Shown here: one piece after another, positions 11,177-20,700 of the stretch
How positions within the stretch are numbered: the stretch's first letter is position 1
Layout of the letters: every line of letters begins with the position of its first letter
From: Chromatiaceae bacterium
Lineage (GTDB): Bacteria; Pseudomonadota; Gammaproteobacteria; Chromatiales; Chromatiaceae
Length of the DNA stretch: 64,000 nt
Direction: 5' to 3'
NCBI GenBank assembly: GCA_013426805.1
Contig: JACDZG010000007.1
Location: 40,278-104,277 of the forward strand
Translations under genes and position numbers: made by a program
The notes under the pieces: model-generated
Databases searched by the model: none
Seen by the model: the letters and a program-made list of their open reading frames with translations, nothing else
What the model was told of the DNA's origin: nothing

Positions 11177-12265
11177 TCAACCCGCGGGTGGGCGCGGCTC
11201 GGGCGGCTGGCCGCCGAGCAGGACATCCAGCGTCGGGGCCTGGAAGAGGCCGTCCAGCCAAGCGTCCAACTGGCCGAGGGTCGCCGCTTCAATACGCGCC
11301 TGCGCCCAAGGGGGCAGATCACCAAAACGGACCCGCAGCAGGCGTTCCAGCGCATCGGTCTTGCCTTCCAGCTTGCCTTTGCGCTCACCTTCCCGCAAGC
11401 CTTCCCGCAAGCCTTCCCGCAAGCCTTCCCGCAAGCCTTCCCGCTTCCACTTCTGCGTCCACTCGTCAACGTGTTCGGAAAGCATCGTCTCGACCTCATC
11501 TAAATCATTCAGTTGCGGCAGATTCTCGTCCGGCAGCAGGCGCCGCAGCAAGACCCGTGCGAACCAGACCGTCAGCGCCCGCCGCAGGCTGGCGGAGCCC
11601 GGGCCCCGCAAGCGGGCGCTGAGCCGGCGCAGAATCGGGCGGAGCGCCTCCGGCCCCTCGGCGGCCAGGGTTTCCAGCCGCACCAATTCGGCCGCCACAC
11701 TGGTCGCCTGCCCCAACGTTTCCTCCCCAATGCGCCCCTCATCAATCAGATGATAGCGGTGTTGGGGCCGGTAGCGGGCCAGGGCGTTGGGCAGCGGGAC
11801 GATCAGTTCGGCGATGTCACGCGCGGCCGTCCACCGCCCGCTGCCGTTGTAGAGCACCAGCGGAAACACCGGCGGCAGGGGTTGCCCCGCCGCCACCGCC
11901 CCGCTCTTGATCAGGTCCTGATACAGCAGCCCGGTGTACACCATGATCCGCACCGCCATCCAGGGGTCGATCTGGCTCTGGAACTCGATCAGCAGGTACA
12001 CATAGAGCCATTCCCCGGCCACCCGCACCCGCCAGATGATGTCGTCCTCGCGCTCGCGCAGGTCATCGGTGACATAGCTGCCGCCCTGCTTCTCCAGGGT
12101 GCTGAAGTCGATCAGCGCCAGCCAGTCTTCTTGCACGAAGTCGCGCAGCAGGCCCTCGACCATCTCGGGGTGGGAGAACAGGTGTTTGTAGGAGCCGTCC
12201 TGCGGCGCCCGCGCCCGCCGGGCGGACGGGCGCGCTCGTAGACGCCGGCGCGGGGGGCGGGGCAT
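11177..12265 (-). CDS. Rpn family recombination-promoting nuclease
   Basis: A 362-residue protein of the Rpn/YhgA-like family (PD-(D/E)XK nuclease, formerly called putative transposase). Family features are GSYKHLFSHPEMVEGLLRDF near the N-terminus and the nuclease core DDIIWRVRVAGEW-LYVYLLIEFQSQ. E. coli Rpn proteins promote RecA-independent recombination. Near the C-terminus (around residues 273-292) is a tandem REGL run coded by five 12-bp repeats at 11389-11448, a feature common in this family. The start was set at ATG 12265; an upstream extension of 37 codons is arginine-rich and unlike the family. Confidence 0.85.
   Translation of the reverse strand: MPRPPRRRLRARPSARRARAPQDGSYKHLFSHPEMVEGLLRDFVQEDWLALIDFSTLEKQGGSYVTDDLREREDDIIWRVRVAGEWLYVYLLIEFQSQIDPWMAVRIMVYTGLLYQDLIKSGAVAAGQPLPPVFPLVLYNGSGRWTAARDIAELIVPLPNALARYRPQHRYHLIDEGRIGEETLGQATSVAAELVRLETLAAEGPEALRPILRRLSARLRGPGSASLRRALTVWFARVLLRRLLPDENLPQLNDLDEVETMLSEHVDEWTQKWKREGLREGLREGLREGLREGERKGKLEGKTDALERLLRVRFGDLPPWAQARIEAATLGQLDAWLDGLFQAPTLDVLLGGQPPEPRPPAG
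11389..11448 (-). repeat. 12-bp tandem repeats within the Rpn gene
   Basis: Five perfect copies of CTTCCCGCAAGC on the plus strand, encoding REGL units on the minus strand. Because 12 is a multiple of 3, gain or loss of units would keep the frame and simply change the length of a charged helical linker. Confidence 0.95.
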
Positions 12266-12751
12266 GGCGGTGGGGCGCACAGGCCGATTGGATGACTGGG
12301 ATCTAACCCGAAGTGTTGCACGGGCGGGCCTAGCGGGCAAGGTGGCGCATACCGGCCGGCGCCGTGACTCATGCAAGTGGCGGAACCGCTTCGCGTTCCG
12401 CCCTACGCGGGCTTGAGCTATACCCCCGCGCGCCCGTACGCCGCACTCCAGCCGGCTGCGCCATCGCGTCCTGCCACATTGCCGAAAACGAGTTTTAACA
12501 TGGATGTACTGAAATAGCTATTTCAGGCACGATGGTCCCGCGCAGACCGCCTTTCAACATGCCGGACGGGGCATTCGCCCCGTCCGAAACGTTTTCCCCG
12601 AACCTGCCGGCTCCAATCAACGCTCGGCCACGAATCAAACGTTCGGGACGGGGCGAATGCCCCGTCCCGCCGCGGTTGATGGGGCATACTCCGTCCGGCT
12701 CGGGGGACTACGTTACCGACCGCGGCCCCGGCCGCACCGAACCCCGACCCC
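12266..12751. repeat. Repeat-filled spacer with a palindromic element
   Basis: No convincing gene lies here. At 12373-12413 is a copy of a dispersed palindrome (GCGGAACCGCTTCGCGTTCC type) that recurs at 13011, 13657 and 14595. At 12562-12668 is a 107-bp element with nearly perfect terminal inverted repeats of about 30 bp (GACGGGGCATTCGCCCCGTC at one end, its complement at the other). A single end of the same element is at 14669-14707. The structure resembles a miniature element. Confidence 0.75.
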
Positions 12752-12949
12752 TTGAGCGATCCGACCTGGGTCATCGCCCGGCTGCGCGAACGCTGCCCCG
12801 AACTGCCCGACGGCGGTTACGGCGCCAGCCAGGTCGGTCAGACCCTCAAGGCACTCGGACTCGACGACAAGGCCCGGCGGCGCTTCCTGGCCACCGCCCC
12901 CGGCATCCAGAGCGAAGGCAAGGCCGCGCACAAACGCTACCGCTTCTGA
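12752..12949 (+). CDS. Possible C-terminal fragment, unknown function
   Basis: A 65-residue reading frame (begins SDPTWVIARLRERCPEL, ends AAHKRYRF) starting at a TTG. The open frame runs further upstream through an Ala/Pro-rich stretch that looks like an interdomain linker. I do not recognise it. It reads like the C-terminal helical domain of a longer protein whose front was lost in the repeat-rich spacer. It could also be a chance frame. Confidence 0.3.
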   Translation: MSDPTWVIARLRERCPELPDGGYGASQVGQTLKALGLDDKARRRFLATAPGIQSEGKAAHKRYRF

Positions 12950-13010
12950 TTCAGGAAGCCCTCGAGGAAGCCACTTGGACAGCCGTCGCGTCGGTCCGGC
13001 ATCGTGCCGC

Positions 13011-13055
13011 ACGTAAATGGCGGAACCGCTTGGCGTTCCGCCCGACGCGAGCTAT
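13011..13055. repeat. Dispersed palindromic repeat copy
   Basis: A second copy of the GCGGAACCGCTTGGCGTTCC palindrome. It shares about 65 bp, including the preceding GTCGGTCCGGCATCGTGCCG, with the copy at 14574-14640. It lies about 120 bp upstream of the ParD start. Confidence 0.75.
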
Positions 13056-13172
13056 TCCGACACCACGAGGCGCGGTCGCCCAGGGTCTCAGGTTCCAGGG
13101 TGGCGACCTTGCCGATCATGGCCGTATCATGTTTAAATCTCCGACACTCACTTTCCATGATCTCCCACGGCT

Positions 13173-13454
13173 ATGCACATCAACCTATCCCCGGAGATAG
13201 AGCAGTATCTTCAAGGCAAGGTCGATAGCGGCTGCTACAGCAATGCGTCGGAAGTCGTCCGCGACGCGATCCGTCGTATGCGCGAAGAAGACGAGAGGGT
13301 TGCCTTGCTGCGGGCCGCGGTTGCCGTTGGTGACGAGCAACTGGCGCGTGGCGAGGGTGTGACCTACGGCCCGACGCTATTGAAGCAGATCACCGGTAAT
13401 GCACTCGAGAATGCACGCAAAGGCAAGACAGTGAGTGCCGATGTCAGGTCTTGA
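13173..13454 (+). CDS. parD: ParD-type antitoxin
   Basis: A 93-residue ribbon-helix-helix antitoxin. The N-terminal MHINLSPEIEQYLQGKVDSG and the following YSNASEVVRDAIRRMREED match the ParD/CopG dimer fold that binds operator DNA. The C-terminal part would wrap the ParE toxin. It overlaps the downstream toxin start by 14 bases. It appears intact even though its toxin partner is truncated. Confidence 0.88.
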   Translation: MHINLSPEIEQYLQGKVDSGCYSNASEVVRDAIRRMREEDERVALLRAAVAVGDEQLARGEGVTYGPTLLKQITGNALENARKGKTVSADVRS

Positions 13455-13701
13455 GCGATTGCTGATCCTCTCCCCCAGGGCGGTTGACGATTTTACCGAC
13501 ATCCTCCAATACAGCCTCGAAACCTGGGGTGAAGCGCAGGCGGATGCCTATCGCGACGTCCTCGATAAGGCGTTGCTGACCGTTCAAGACAACCCGCACA
13601 TCGGCCACATCCACCTACTGTACGGCAAAAACGACCCGGCTGATCATCGCGTCCGCACGCAAATGGCGGAACCGCTTGGTGTTGCGCCAAACGCGGGCTA
13701 A
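13441..13701 (+). pseudogene. ParE toxin truncated at a palindromic repeat
   Basis: The first 60 residues or so (LILSPRAVDDFTDILQYSLE and QDNPHIGH) match ParE toxins, which poison gyrase. The C-terminal strand region, where the family has a conserved Arg-rich sheet and the toxic tail, is absent. Instead the frame runs into a copy of the GCGGAACCGCTTGG palindrome at about 13641-13700 and stops in it. The product is probably not toxic. Codon frame and the 14-base overlap with ParD are otherwise normal. Confidence 0.75.
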
Positions 13702-13866
13702 GAAATCTTTGCGAGCTTGGCGCTTTGGCGTAACCACTCCTTTTTGTTGGTGGTGATTGGCGCCATTTCTCAGCCAGACCCGTAAGTCGGGTTAGGCACG
13801 CCCTTCCGACCCTGCCATTTGCGCCGAGCGTGGCGCGCGCCGTAACCCGACACGGGCGCCGCAGCC

Positions 13867-13892
13867 GTCGGGTTACGCTTCGCTAACCCGAC
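13867..13892. repeat. REP-like palindrome ending a gene
   Basis: A perfect inverted repeat with arms GTCGGGTTA and TAACCCGAC around an 8-base loop. The stop codon of the leftward GHKL ATPase fragment (13873-13875) lies inside it. Related half-sites (GTCGGGTTAGG, GTAACCCGAC) occur at about 13789 and 13843 in the same 170-bp spacer. Confidence 0.85.
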
Positions 13893-14334
13893 CTACCCAC
13901 TGGATCGCCAGCCGCTCGATATCGGGGGCGGCATCGTAGTCGGCGGCGGAGAGGCCGAAGGCGGCCTTGCGACCGCGTGCCCAGGTCTCCAGCCGCATGG
14001 TATGCGCGGCCATCAGGCCGGCGAACTTGCCGATGCCCTTGCGACCCTTGGCCTTGCGATGCTTGCCCGCGGTGAATTGTCCGCGACGCTGGGTCCGGTC
14101 GCTCGCGATCAGCAGGTATTCCCGCTGCAACTCCTCGGCGGTCATGCCGGTGCCGTCGTCGTCGATGATGATCGGCTGGTTGGTCATGGGCTTGGGCAGG
14201 CTGATACGCACGGTCTCCGCATCTGCATCCCAGGCGTTATCGACCAACTCCTTCAGGGCGGCCTCGGATGAGCGGTTGTTCTCCGACAGCAGCTTGGCCA
14301 GGCGGGTATCGACTCGGTAGCGTAGCGTGCTCAA
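13873..14334 (-). pseudogene. GHKL (Hsp90-type) ATPase, N-terminal fragment
   Basis: A 153-residue fragment with the Hsp90/MutL-type ATP-binding site: motif N ALKELVDNAWDAD, motif G1 DDDGTGMT and motif G2 GRKGIGKF. Proteins with this beginning are usually several hundred residues long and often belong to defence or signalling loci. Here the reading frame ends abruptly in a REP-like palindrome, the final residues (VGRVSEA) being coded by the repeat. The ATP lid and all downstream domains are missing, so it is probably a remnant. Confidence 0.75.
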
Positions 14335-14722
14335 CTCGGTAACCTCTATTCTCGCCCGGGACTCGACCAGTATTTCGATTCAACGGTCTTGGATCGGATG
14401 GCGTATCCCGGCTGCACTTTTCAAAGAGCCGCCTGCCTCACTCAGCGGTCGAAGATAGGGCGACCGCTCGATGCGAAGCCAATAGCCCGTGCCACGCTGT
14501 AGGGCGGATGCCCGCAGGGCGATCCGCCATTGTGCCCACCGACGGAACCGGAAGCCAAATGAAGAGCCGTCCCGTCGGTCCGGCGTCGTGCCGCCCGCAA
14601 ATGGCGGAACCGCTTCGCGTTCCGCCCTACGCGGGCTGCGGGCTCATACCAACGGTCAGCGACGGGATAAACGTTGGGGACGGGGCGAATGCCCCGTCCC
14701 GCCGCGGAGGCTACGCGGGCTT
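14335..14722. repeat. Repeat-rich spacer downstream of the RHS gene
   Basis: This stretch has no convincing gene. It contains a hairpin with GGCGGAT and ATCCGCC arms around 14503-14529, a 65-bp copy of the GCGGAACCGCTTCGCGTTCC repeat at 14574-14640, and a single end of the GACGGGGCGAATGCCCCGTC element at 14669-14707. It is also where an immunity gene for the RHS protein would be expected, and none is seen. Confidence 0.75.
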
Positions 14723-17700
14723 CTATTCTCTCGCCTTCTTCAGTTCTCGCTCGACATTCTCATAGACTTCTTCCGACCAACTTCTACAGTTATGATGGAA
14801 CGCCCCAGGAAGCCAGGTAAGAACAGTGGTCGGATAGGGATGTGTTCTCCCGAGCAATCTCTCCAGCGCCGACTTTATTCTCTCACTCTCATCTTGTGTG
14901 ACATAGGTACACTGCACAAGATCTGTCGCTGAAGCGCCACTGTCGTCCTGGACTTTGCCCCTGGTCGTATAGCCGTCATATGCACCAAAACTCATTCCAG
15001 ACTCAAGGTTAAATAAGTTGTCTCGCAGTGCGACGCGCTGATGAAGCCCCCAATTAGAAGTAGTATTTTCTTGGCAAAACCAGTTTAGACCAGAGGGGTC
15101 CGTAGTATTCACCGAGTCATTGCCGACATAAGCGAAAAAATTGGACTCTATAAGCGTGAAAAGATTAGGGTCTTTCATGGTCCACCTCGAACCATCCGCG
15201 TCGTAGTCGCGTTTCCCAAACCGGACGAACCCCGTATCATTGTCCACTATCCCTCCCGAAAACCAGAATGGTTGAAAGCCTGGGTTCGTATTCATGAGAG
15301 TATTGCCAAATGAGTCAAATTCAATTTGCTGAACAACACCCAGAGCGTCAATATCGTAAACCAGACGCGGGCTGCCAAGGTGATCACTGATGATCCGAAA
15401 TGTCCTTCCATTCTTGGTCATATAGTCCGGCACGTTACGTCTGCTCGCGTATATGAATCTACTGACAATATTCCCGTCTCCGTCTAATTCAGCTACTGGG
15501 TTTAACTGATCCTGGTGGACGAACCCTTGGATTAACACGCCGTCAACTTTCTTGCCGACACGCCGGTTCTGCCCGTCGATCACATACTCGATGACGCTGC
15601 CGTCTGGCAGATCGACCCGGATCAGGTTACCAAGCTCATCGTAGTCATAGGTCGTGGTCTGCCCGCCCTCGGTCTTGGTGCGCAGTTCGCCGTTGGCGGT
15701 GTAGGTAAAGGTGGCGCCGCCGTAGACGAGCAACCGGTCCTGGTCGTCATAGACCGGGGTGCCGGTCAGGCCGGGGGCGGTCAGGCGGTTGCCGTTGGCG
15801 TCGTAGGTATAGCTGGCGGTGACGGTGCCGTCTTCCTCGACCTGGGCCAAGCGTCCGGCGGCGTCGTAGCCGTAGCGGTAGACCTTGGCGGTGCCTTCGA
15901 TCGTCTCGGTCTTGGTCTCGATGCGCCCGAGCTTGTCGCGGGTGTAGTGGACCTCGTAGAGGGTCCGGTCGTTGTTGCGCTCGAGGATGGAGGCGAGCTC
16001 GCCGAAGGCGTTGTAGCCGTAGGTCGCAGTGTGGTTGCCGATGGTGATCCGTTCGAGCAGGCCGTTGTCGGCGCGATAGGTCAGGGTCTCGGCGCCGGCC
16101 TGGATGATCCGGCCGTCGTTGTCGTAGGTGTAGGCGATGGGGTCGGCGCCGTTGACCTTGATCTCGCGGACGCGGAAGTCGTTGTCGTAGGCAAGGCCGA
16201 GACTGCCGGAGACCTCCCCGGACCAGGCGACCGAGGTGCGCAGGTTGCCGTCGTAGCCGTAGGTCAGTCGGCCCCCGGCGGGGTCCTGGATGGCCGTGAG
16301 CTGTCCGGTGCCGGCGTCGTAGCTGTATTGGTAGGTGCCGCGGTCGATGATGAGCGCGGTGAGCTTGCCGGACTCCGGATGGTAGTCGTAGGCGAGGGTC
16401 TTCCCGTCGGGGCGCTGGACAAGGGTCAGTTGTTTGTCCAGGTTGTACTGGTAGTTGGTGCTGCCGCCGCCGGGGACGGCCGGCGGGTTGTAGCTGGCCA
16501 CCAGGTCCACGGCGTTGTAGGTGAAGGTGTGGGCGGGGCGGCCGGGGGGTGTGAGGCTCAGCAGGTTGCCGTTGGCGTCGTAGTCGTAGCTGACCAGACG
16601 ATCGCCGGGCAGGGCCTGCTCGCGCAGTCGGCCGGCGGCATCGTAGGCGAAGGCGACCTGGCGCCCGGCGGCGTCGGTGAGGCTGGCGAGGAAGCCCTGT
16701 TGCGGACCGCTCCCGTGGTAGGCGAGTGCGGTGAGCCGGGCATCGGCGCCGCCGTTGACCTCGGCGCCCTCGGCGATCGCGGTCAGGCGCCCGTCGGCGT
16801 TGTAGGCGAGCGCGGTGGAGGCGAGGCCGGCGAGTTGACTGGCGGTGACGCGGCCCTTGGCATCCAGCGTGCTGGTGGCGGTGCGCCCGAGCGGGGTGCG
16901 CAGGGTCCAGGTGCGGGTCGCGCCGCTGTAGGTCGCGATGGTCGCGCGGCCGTTGACCGCGGTGGTCTCGGTCAGGGCGGTGAGACTGAAGGGGTCGCTC
17001 GCGGTCGCCAGGGTCGCGGTGCGGCTGCTGGTCAGGGTGCGGCTGCTGGTCAGGGTGCGGATCAGGCCGGCCGGGGTGGTGGTCTTCTGCTCGGTAGCGA
17101 CGGGCGCGACCATGCCGAAGCGGGGGTCGGGGCCTTCCTGGCGTCGCAAGGTGATCCCGGTCGGGAGACTGGTGGTCTCACTGCCGTTGGTGGCGAACAG
17201 GGTGGTCGTCAGGGTGCCGTCCGGGGCGGTGTTGGTGTGGCGACGGTCGCCGGTGGTCAGGGATTCCACCGCGAAGCGCGAGACCCGACCCTCGCCGCTG
17301 GTCATGCCGGCGGTGTAGCCGCGGGTCTCCTCGGTACGCTCCAGTGTCCAGCCGCCGCCGGCCGGGTCGGTGTCGGTCTGGAAGCGGCCGAGGGCGTCGT
17401 AGGTGTAGGCGGAGCGGTAGCCGTTCGGCTTCTCGAATCCGGTCAGCAGTCCGCCCGCGGTGTAGGTCATCCGGTGGGTGTTGCCGACGGGGTCGGCGAC
17501 ACTTGCGAGCCAGCCGCTGGAGTCCAGCGTCAGCGTGGTGCGCTGGCCGTCCGGGGCGACGATGGCGGTGGGGGTGCCGTCGGCGCGGCGCTCGATGCGG
17601 GTGATGCGTCCGTCGCGGTCGGTGACGGTCTCCAGGGTCCCGAGACTGGAGTAGCCGAAGGTATACAGGACGGCGCCGCTGACCGTATCCAGTGTGGCCA

Positions 17701-20700
17701 GATGACGGCCGGCCGCGTCGAAATAGTAGCCCTCGGTGCCGGCCGGGTTCGCGACCAGTATGTTACCGAGCCCAGTCAGTTGGTCGGCACTCAGGCGCGG
17801 CAGCGATGCGCTGATGCGCAGGAGGCGGTTGGCGCCATCGTCCATGACGTAAAGCCGGCCATCGGGGCCAAACGTCGGATAGTCGGGCACCGAGAGATTG
17901 GTCTGTACGGCGGGGTAGCCATCGCCTTGATAGGCGTTGGTGCTGCCACTGCCGGCGACGGTGGTGATGATCCCGTTGCGATCCACCCGCCTGATGCGGC
18001 CGTTACGGGCATCGCCGATATAGACATTGCCGTCGGGGCCGACCGTGATGCCTTCGGGCTGATTCAGCCGTGCGGACACGGCGGGACCACCGTCGCCCGC
18101 GAAGCCATTCCATCCAGTGTAGCAATTATAATACGTGTTGCCGGCAAAACGGGAAAGGATACCTTCCGTAGATATTTTGAAGACCTCGCAATTTGAATGC
18201 GTCAGGTAGACGTTGCCGGCCGGATCCACGGCAACGCCATTAGGGTAGAACAGGGATGAGTTTACCGCAGGACCGAAACTCACGAACGCGGCGGCTCCAT
18301 TGCCCGCGATGGTGGTGATCCTGCCATCAGGGGTGACTTTACGGATCGCGAAGCTAGAGCGATCCGCGATATACAAGCTGCCGTCGATTCCCACCGCAAC
18401 ATGTCGCGGGGCCTTGAGCGCTGCCGCGGTCGCCGGGCCGCCATCGCCCGTATAGGCATAAGCACCGGTGCCGGCGACGGTGGTGACGATGCCGTTCGGT
18501 GCGATGCGGCGAATGCGGTTGTTGGAGCTGTCGGCAACATAGAGGCTGCCGTCCGGACCGAATTCTAGCCCTACGGGGTTATTGAAACGCGCGTTGAGCG
18601 CCGGCCCGTTGTCGCCCGCGAAGCCGCTGCTCGACCGATTGCCAGCGAACGCGCTCAGGCCATTCGCGTCGCGCTTCCAGATGGAATGACCGTAGACGAA
18701 ATAGAGCACGCCCTCTTTCGAGATGGCGATATCGCCGGAAGGAGAAAGGTTAAAGACCATTTGCTGCGCGGTGTTGAAGACCTGAGCCTTGGCGGTGTGC
18801 CGGTCCCCATTCCCGTACAGCAGGATCTCTTCCGGCCCGTAACTGTGGTGAATGCCGAGCGACCAAGCCGCAAGGCCGACCGTATCCTGTGTCGGGACCC
18901 CAAGCCCTTTGGTGAACTTGCGCTCAAGAGCCCCGGTGTAGGTGCCGCGCCGCCCGATCGGCGTCATGCTGGGATCGGCGAATTGCGCGAAGCTCGCTTG
19001 AAAGGCGGCCCCGGCCCCGTAGTAGACGAGCGGGTACCGGTAATTCAATGTAATGGTTGCGTCTTGAATCCCAGTGACTTGCCGGCCATAGGCGTCCATG
19101 CCGTCCCAGTTCCATGAGAAGGTCTGATTGGCCTCTGCCGGGAAGTGTCGCTCGATGCGCTGTCCGGCTACCTCGATTGTCAGATCAACACCTTGCAGGT
19201 TGTTGGCCAGGGTTTCGGGTCCGCCGGTGATCGAAACGTCGATGGTATTGGCGTCGGTGCGCCCCGGAACACGATCACTGCTGTAATGGAGGTCGAAGGG
19301 TACTCCAACCAGGTTGATGCTCTCGCCGAGGCTTTGGCGCTGCGAGTTGATGACACAGCCGTCACGGCAGTCGCTATCTGTCGGGTCAGGTGGCGTGTCG
19401 TCCGACGCGCCGGGCGCGTCCTTGAGCCAATCCAACAGATCGCCCACGGGCGGCAGCCCCCAAGGCCAATTGCAATCCCAAGGCGTCAAATGCTCTATCT
19501 GCACCCGCCACAGACTGGCACCTGGCGCATAGCGTTGCGCCAGGGTCGCGCGCTCGTCGTCGGTGATGCCCAGCGCCGCGAGTGCGGCGGCATCCGCACC
19601 CTGGCCGGTGCCGGCGACATCCAGCACGGCGCGGCGTTCAGCGTCGATGCTGAGCACCTTGATGACCCGCCCGTTGGGCGACGGCACCCAGGCGGCCTTG
19701 GCGTAGTCGTACCAGCCGACCGGGACGATCTCGCCGACCGGGAAGTTCAGGAAATTATCGACATAGAAGGGCACCGGCTGGCTGAAATCGATGCGGGTGG
19801 CGCCGACGGCGAGGGCCTCGTCGGCAGAAAGCTCGACGGCATAGGTGTAGCCGGAGTTGGGGGGCAGTTCGCCCGGCATGGCCGCGGGGCCCTGGTCGCC
19901 GACGGTGTATTCGGTGGCGCGCAGGGACAGGGTGGCGAGCGGTACGGTGCTGCCGTCGGGCAGGGTCATGCTGGCGCTGGTGCCGCGCGGGATCAGCACG
20001 GCGGCCTGGCGGCTGCCGTCGGCATCGGCGACGACGCTGCCGGCGGCGACCTGGAAGGGCCGGGTGCTGTCTGCGAGGTCGATGACGGTCACCTGTGCAT
20101 CGAGCGGGAGCAGGACCAGATCGTCCAGCGTGGCGAAGTCGCGCCAGGGGGTGTCGATCTTGCGCTGGGCCGGGAGATAGCCGCTACGCTCGAATTGGAC
20201 GACCAACAGGCCGCCGCCATTGACCGCGAGGTCATAGGCGCCGTCGGCGCGGGTGAGGGTCTGGCCGAGTTCGGGGTGGTCCTTAAGGGTGACGCGGACA
20301 CCGGGCAGCGGTTGGGCATCGCGGTCGAGAACGCGACCGCGCACCACGGCGATCCGCTCGGGCGCTAGGGTGCCGGGGGCGACGCCGGTTTGAATGGGGT
20401 TGTCGCCCGTATAGAGGAAATCGACCGACTCGTGCAGCGGCGTGACCTCGGTGGGGTCGGGCGGCGGTGCGACGGTCTCCGGGTTGGGCGGCAAGCCCTG
20501 GTCGGGACCGAGCGAGACAGTGAGGGCGACCGGGGTGCCCAGGTCCACCAGGGTGCCGGGCGCGGGGGTCTGGGCGGTGACCTGGCCGTCCGGGTGGAGC
20601 GCGTCGTGCTGGTAGCTCAGGGTGCCGAGGCTGAGCTTGGCGTCGGTGATCAGTTGCATCGCGGCGGCCCTGGGCTGGCCGACCAGGGTCGGGACCACGG

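Noticed and set aside
11389..11448. CRISPR-like periodicity
   Set aside because: The 12-bp units have no spacers and are coding repeats in the Rpn gene.
12532..13200. A 222-codon rightward open frame across the repeat region
   Set aside because: It runs through three palindromic repeats and has no domain.
15947..18196. A 749-codon rightward open frame, Gly/Val-rich
   Set aside because: Antisense shadow of the RHS repeats; no domain and low-complexity composition.
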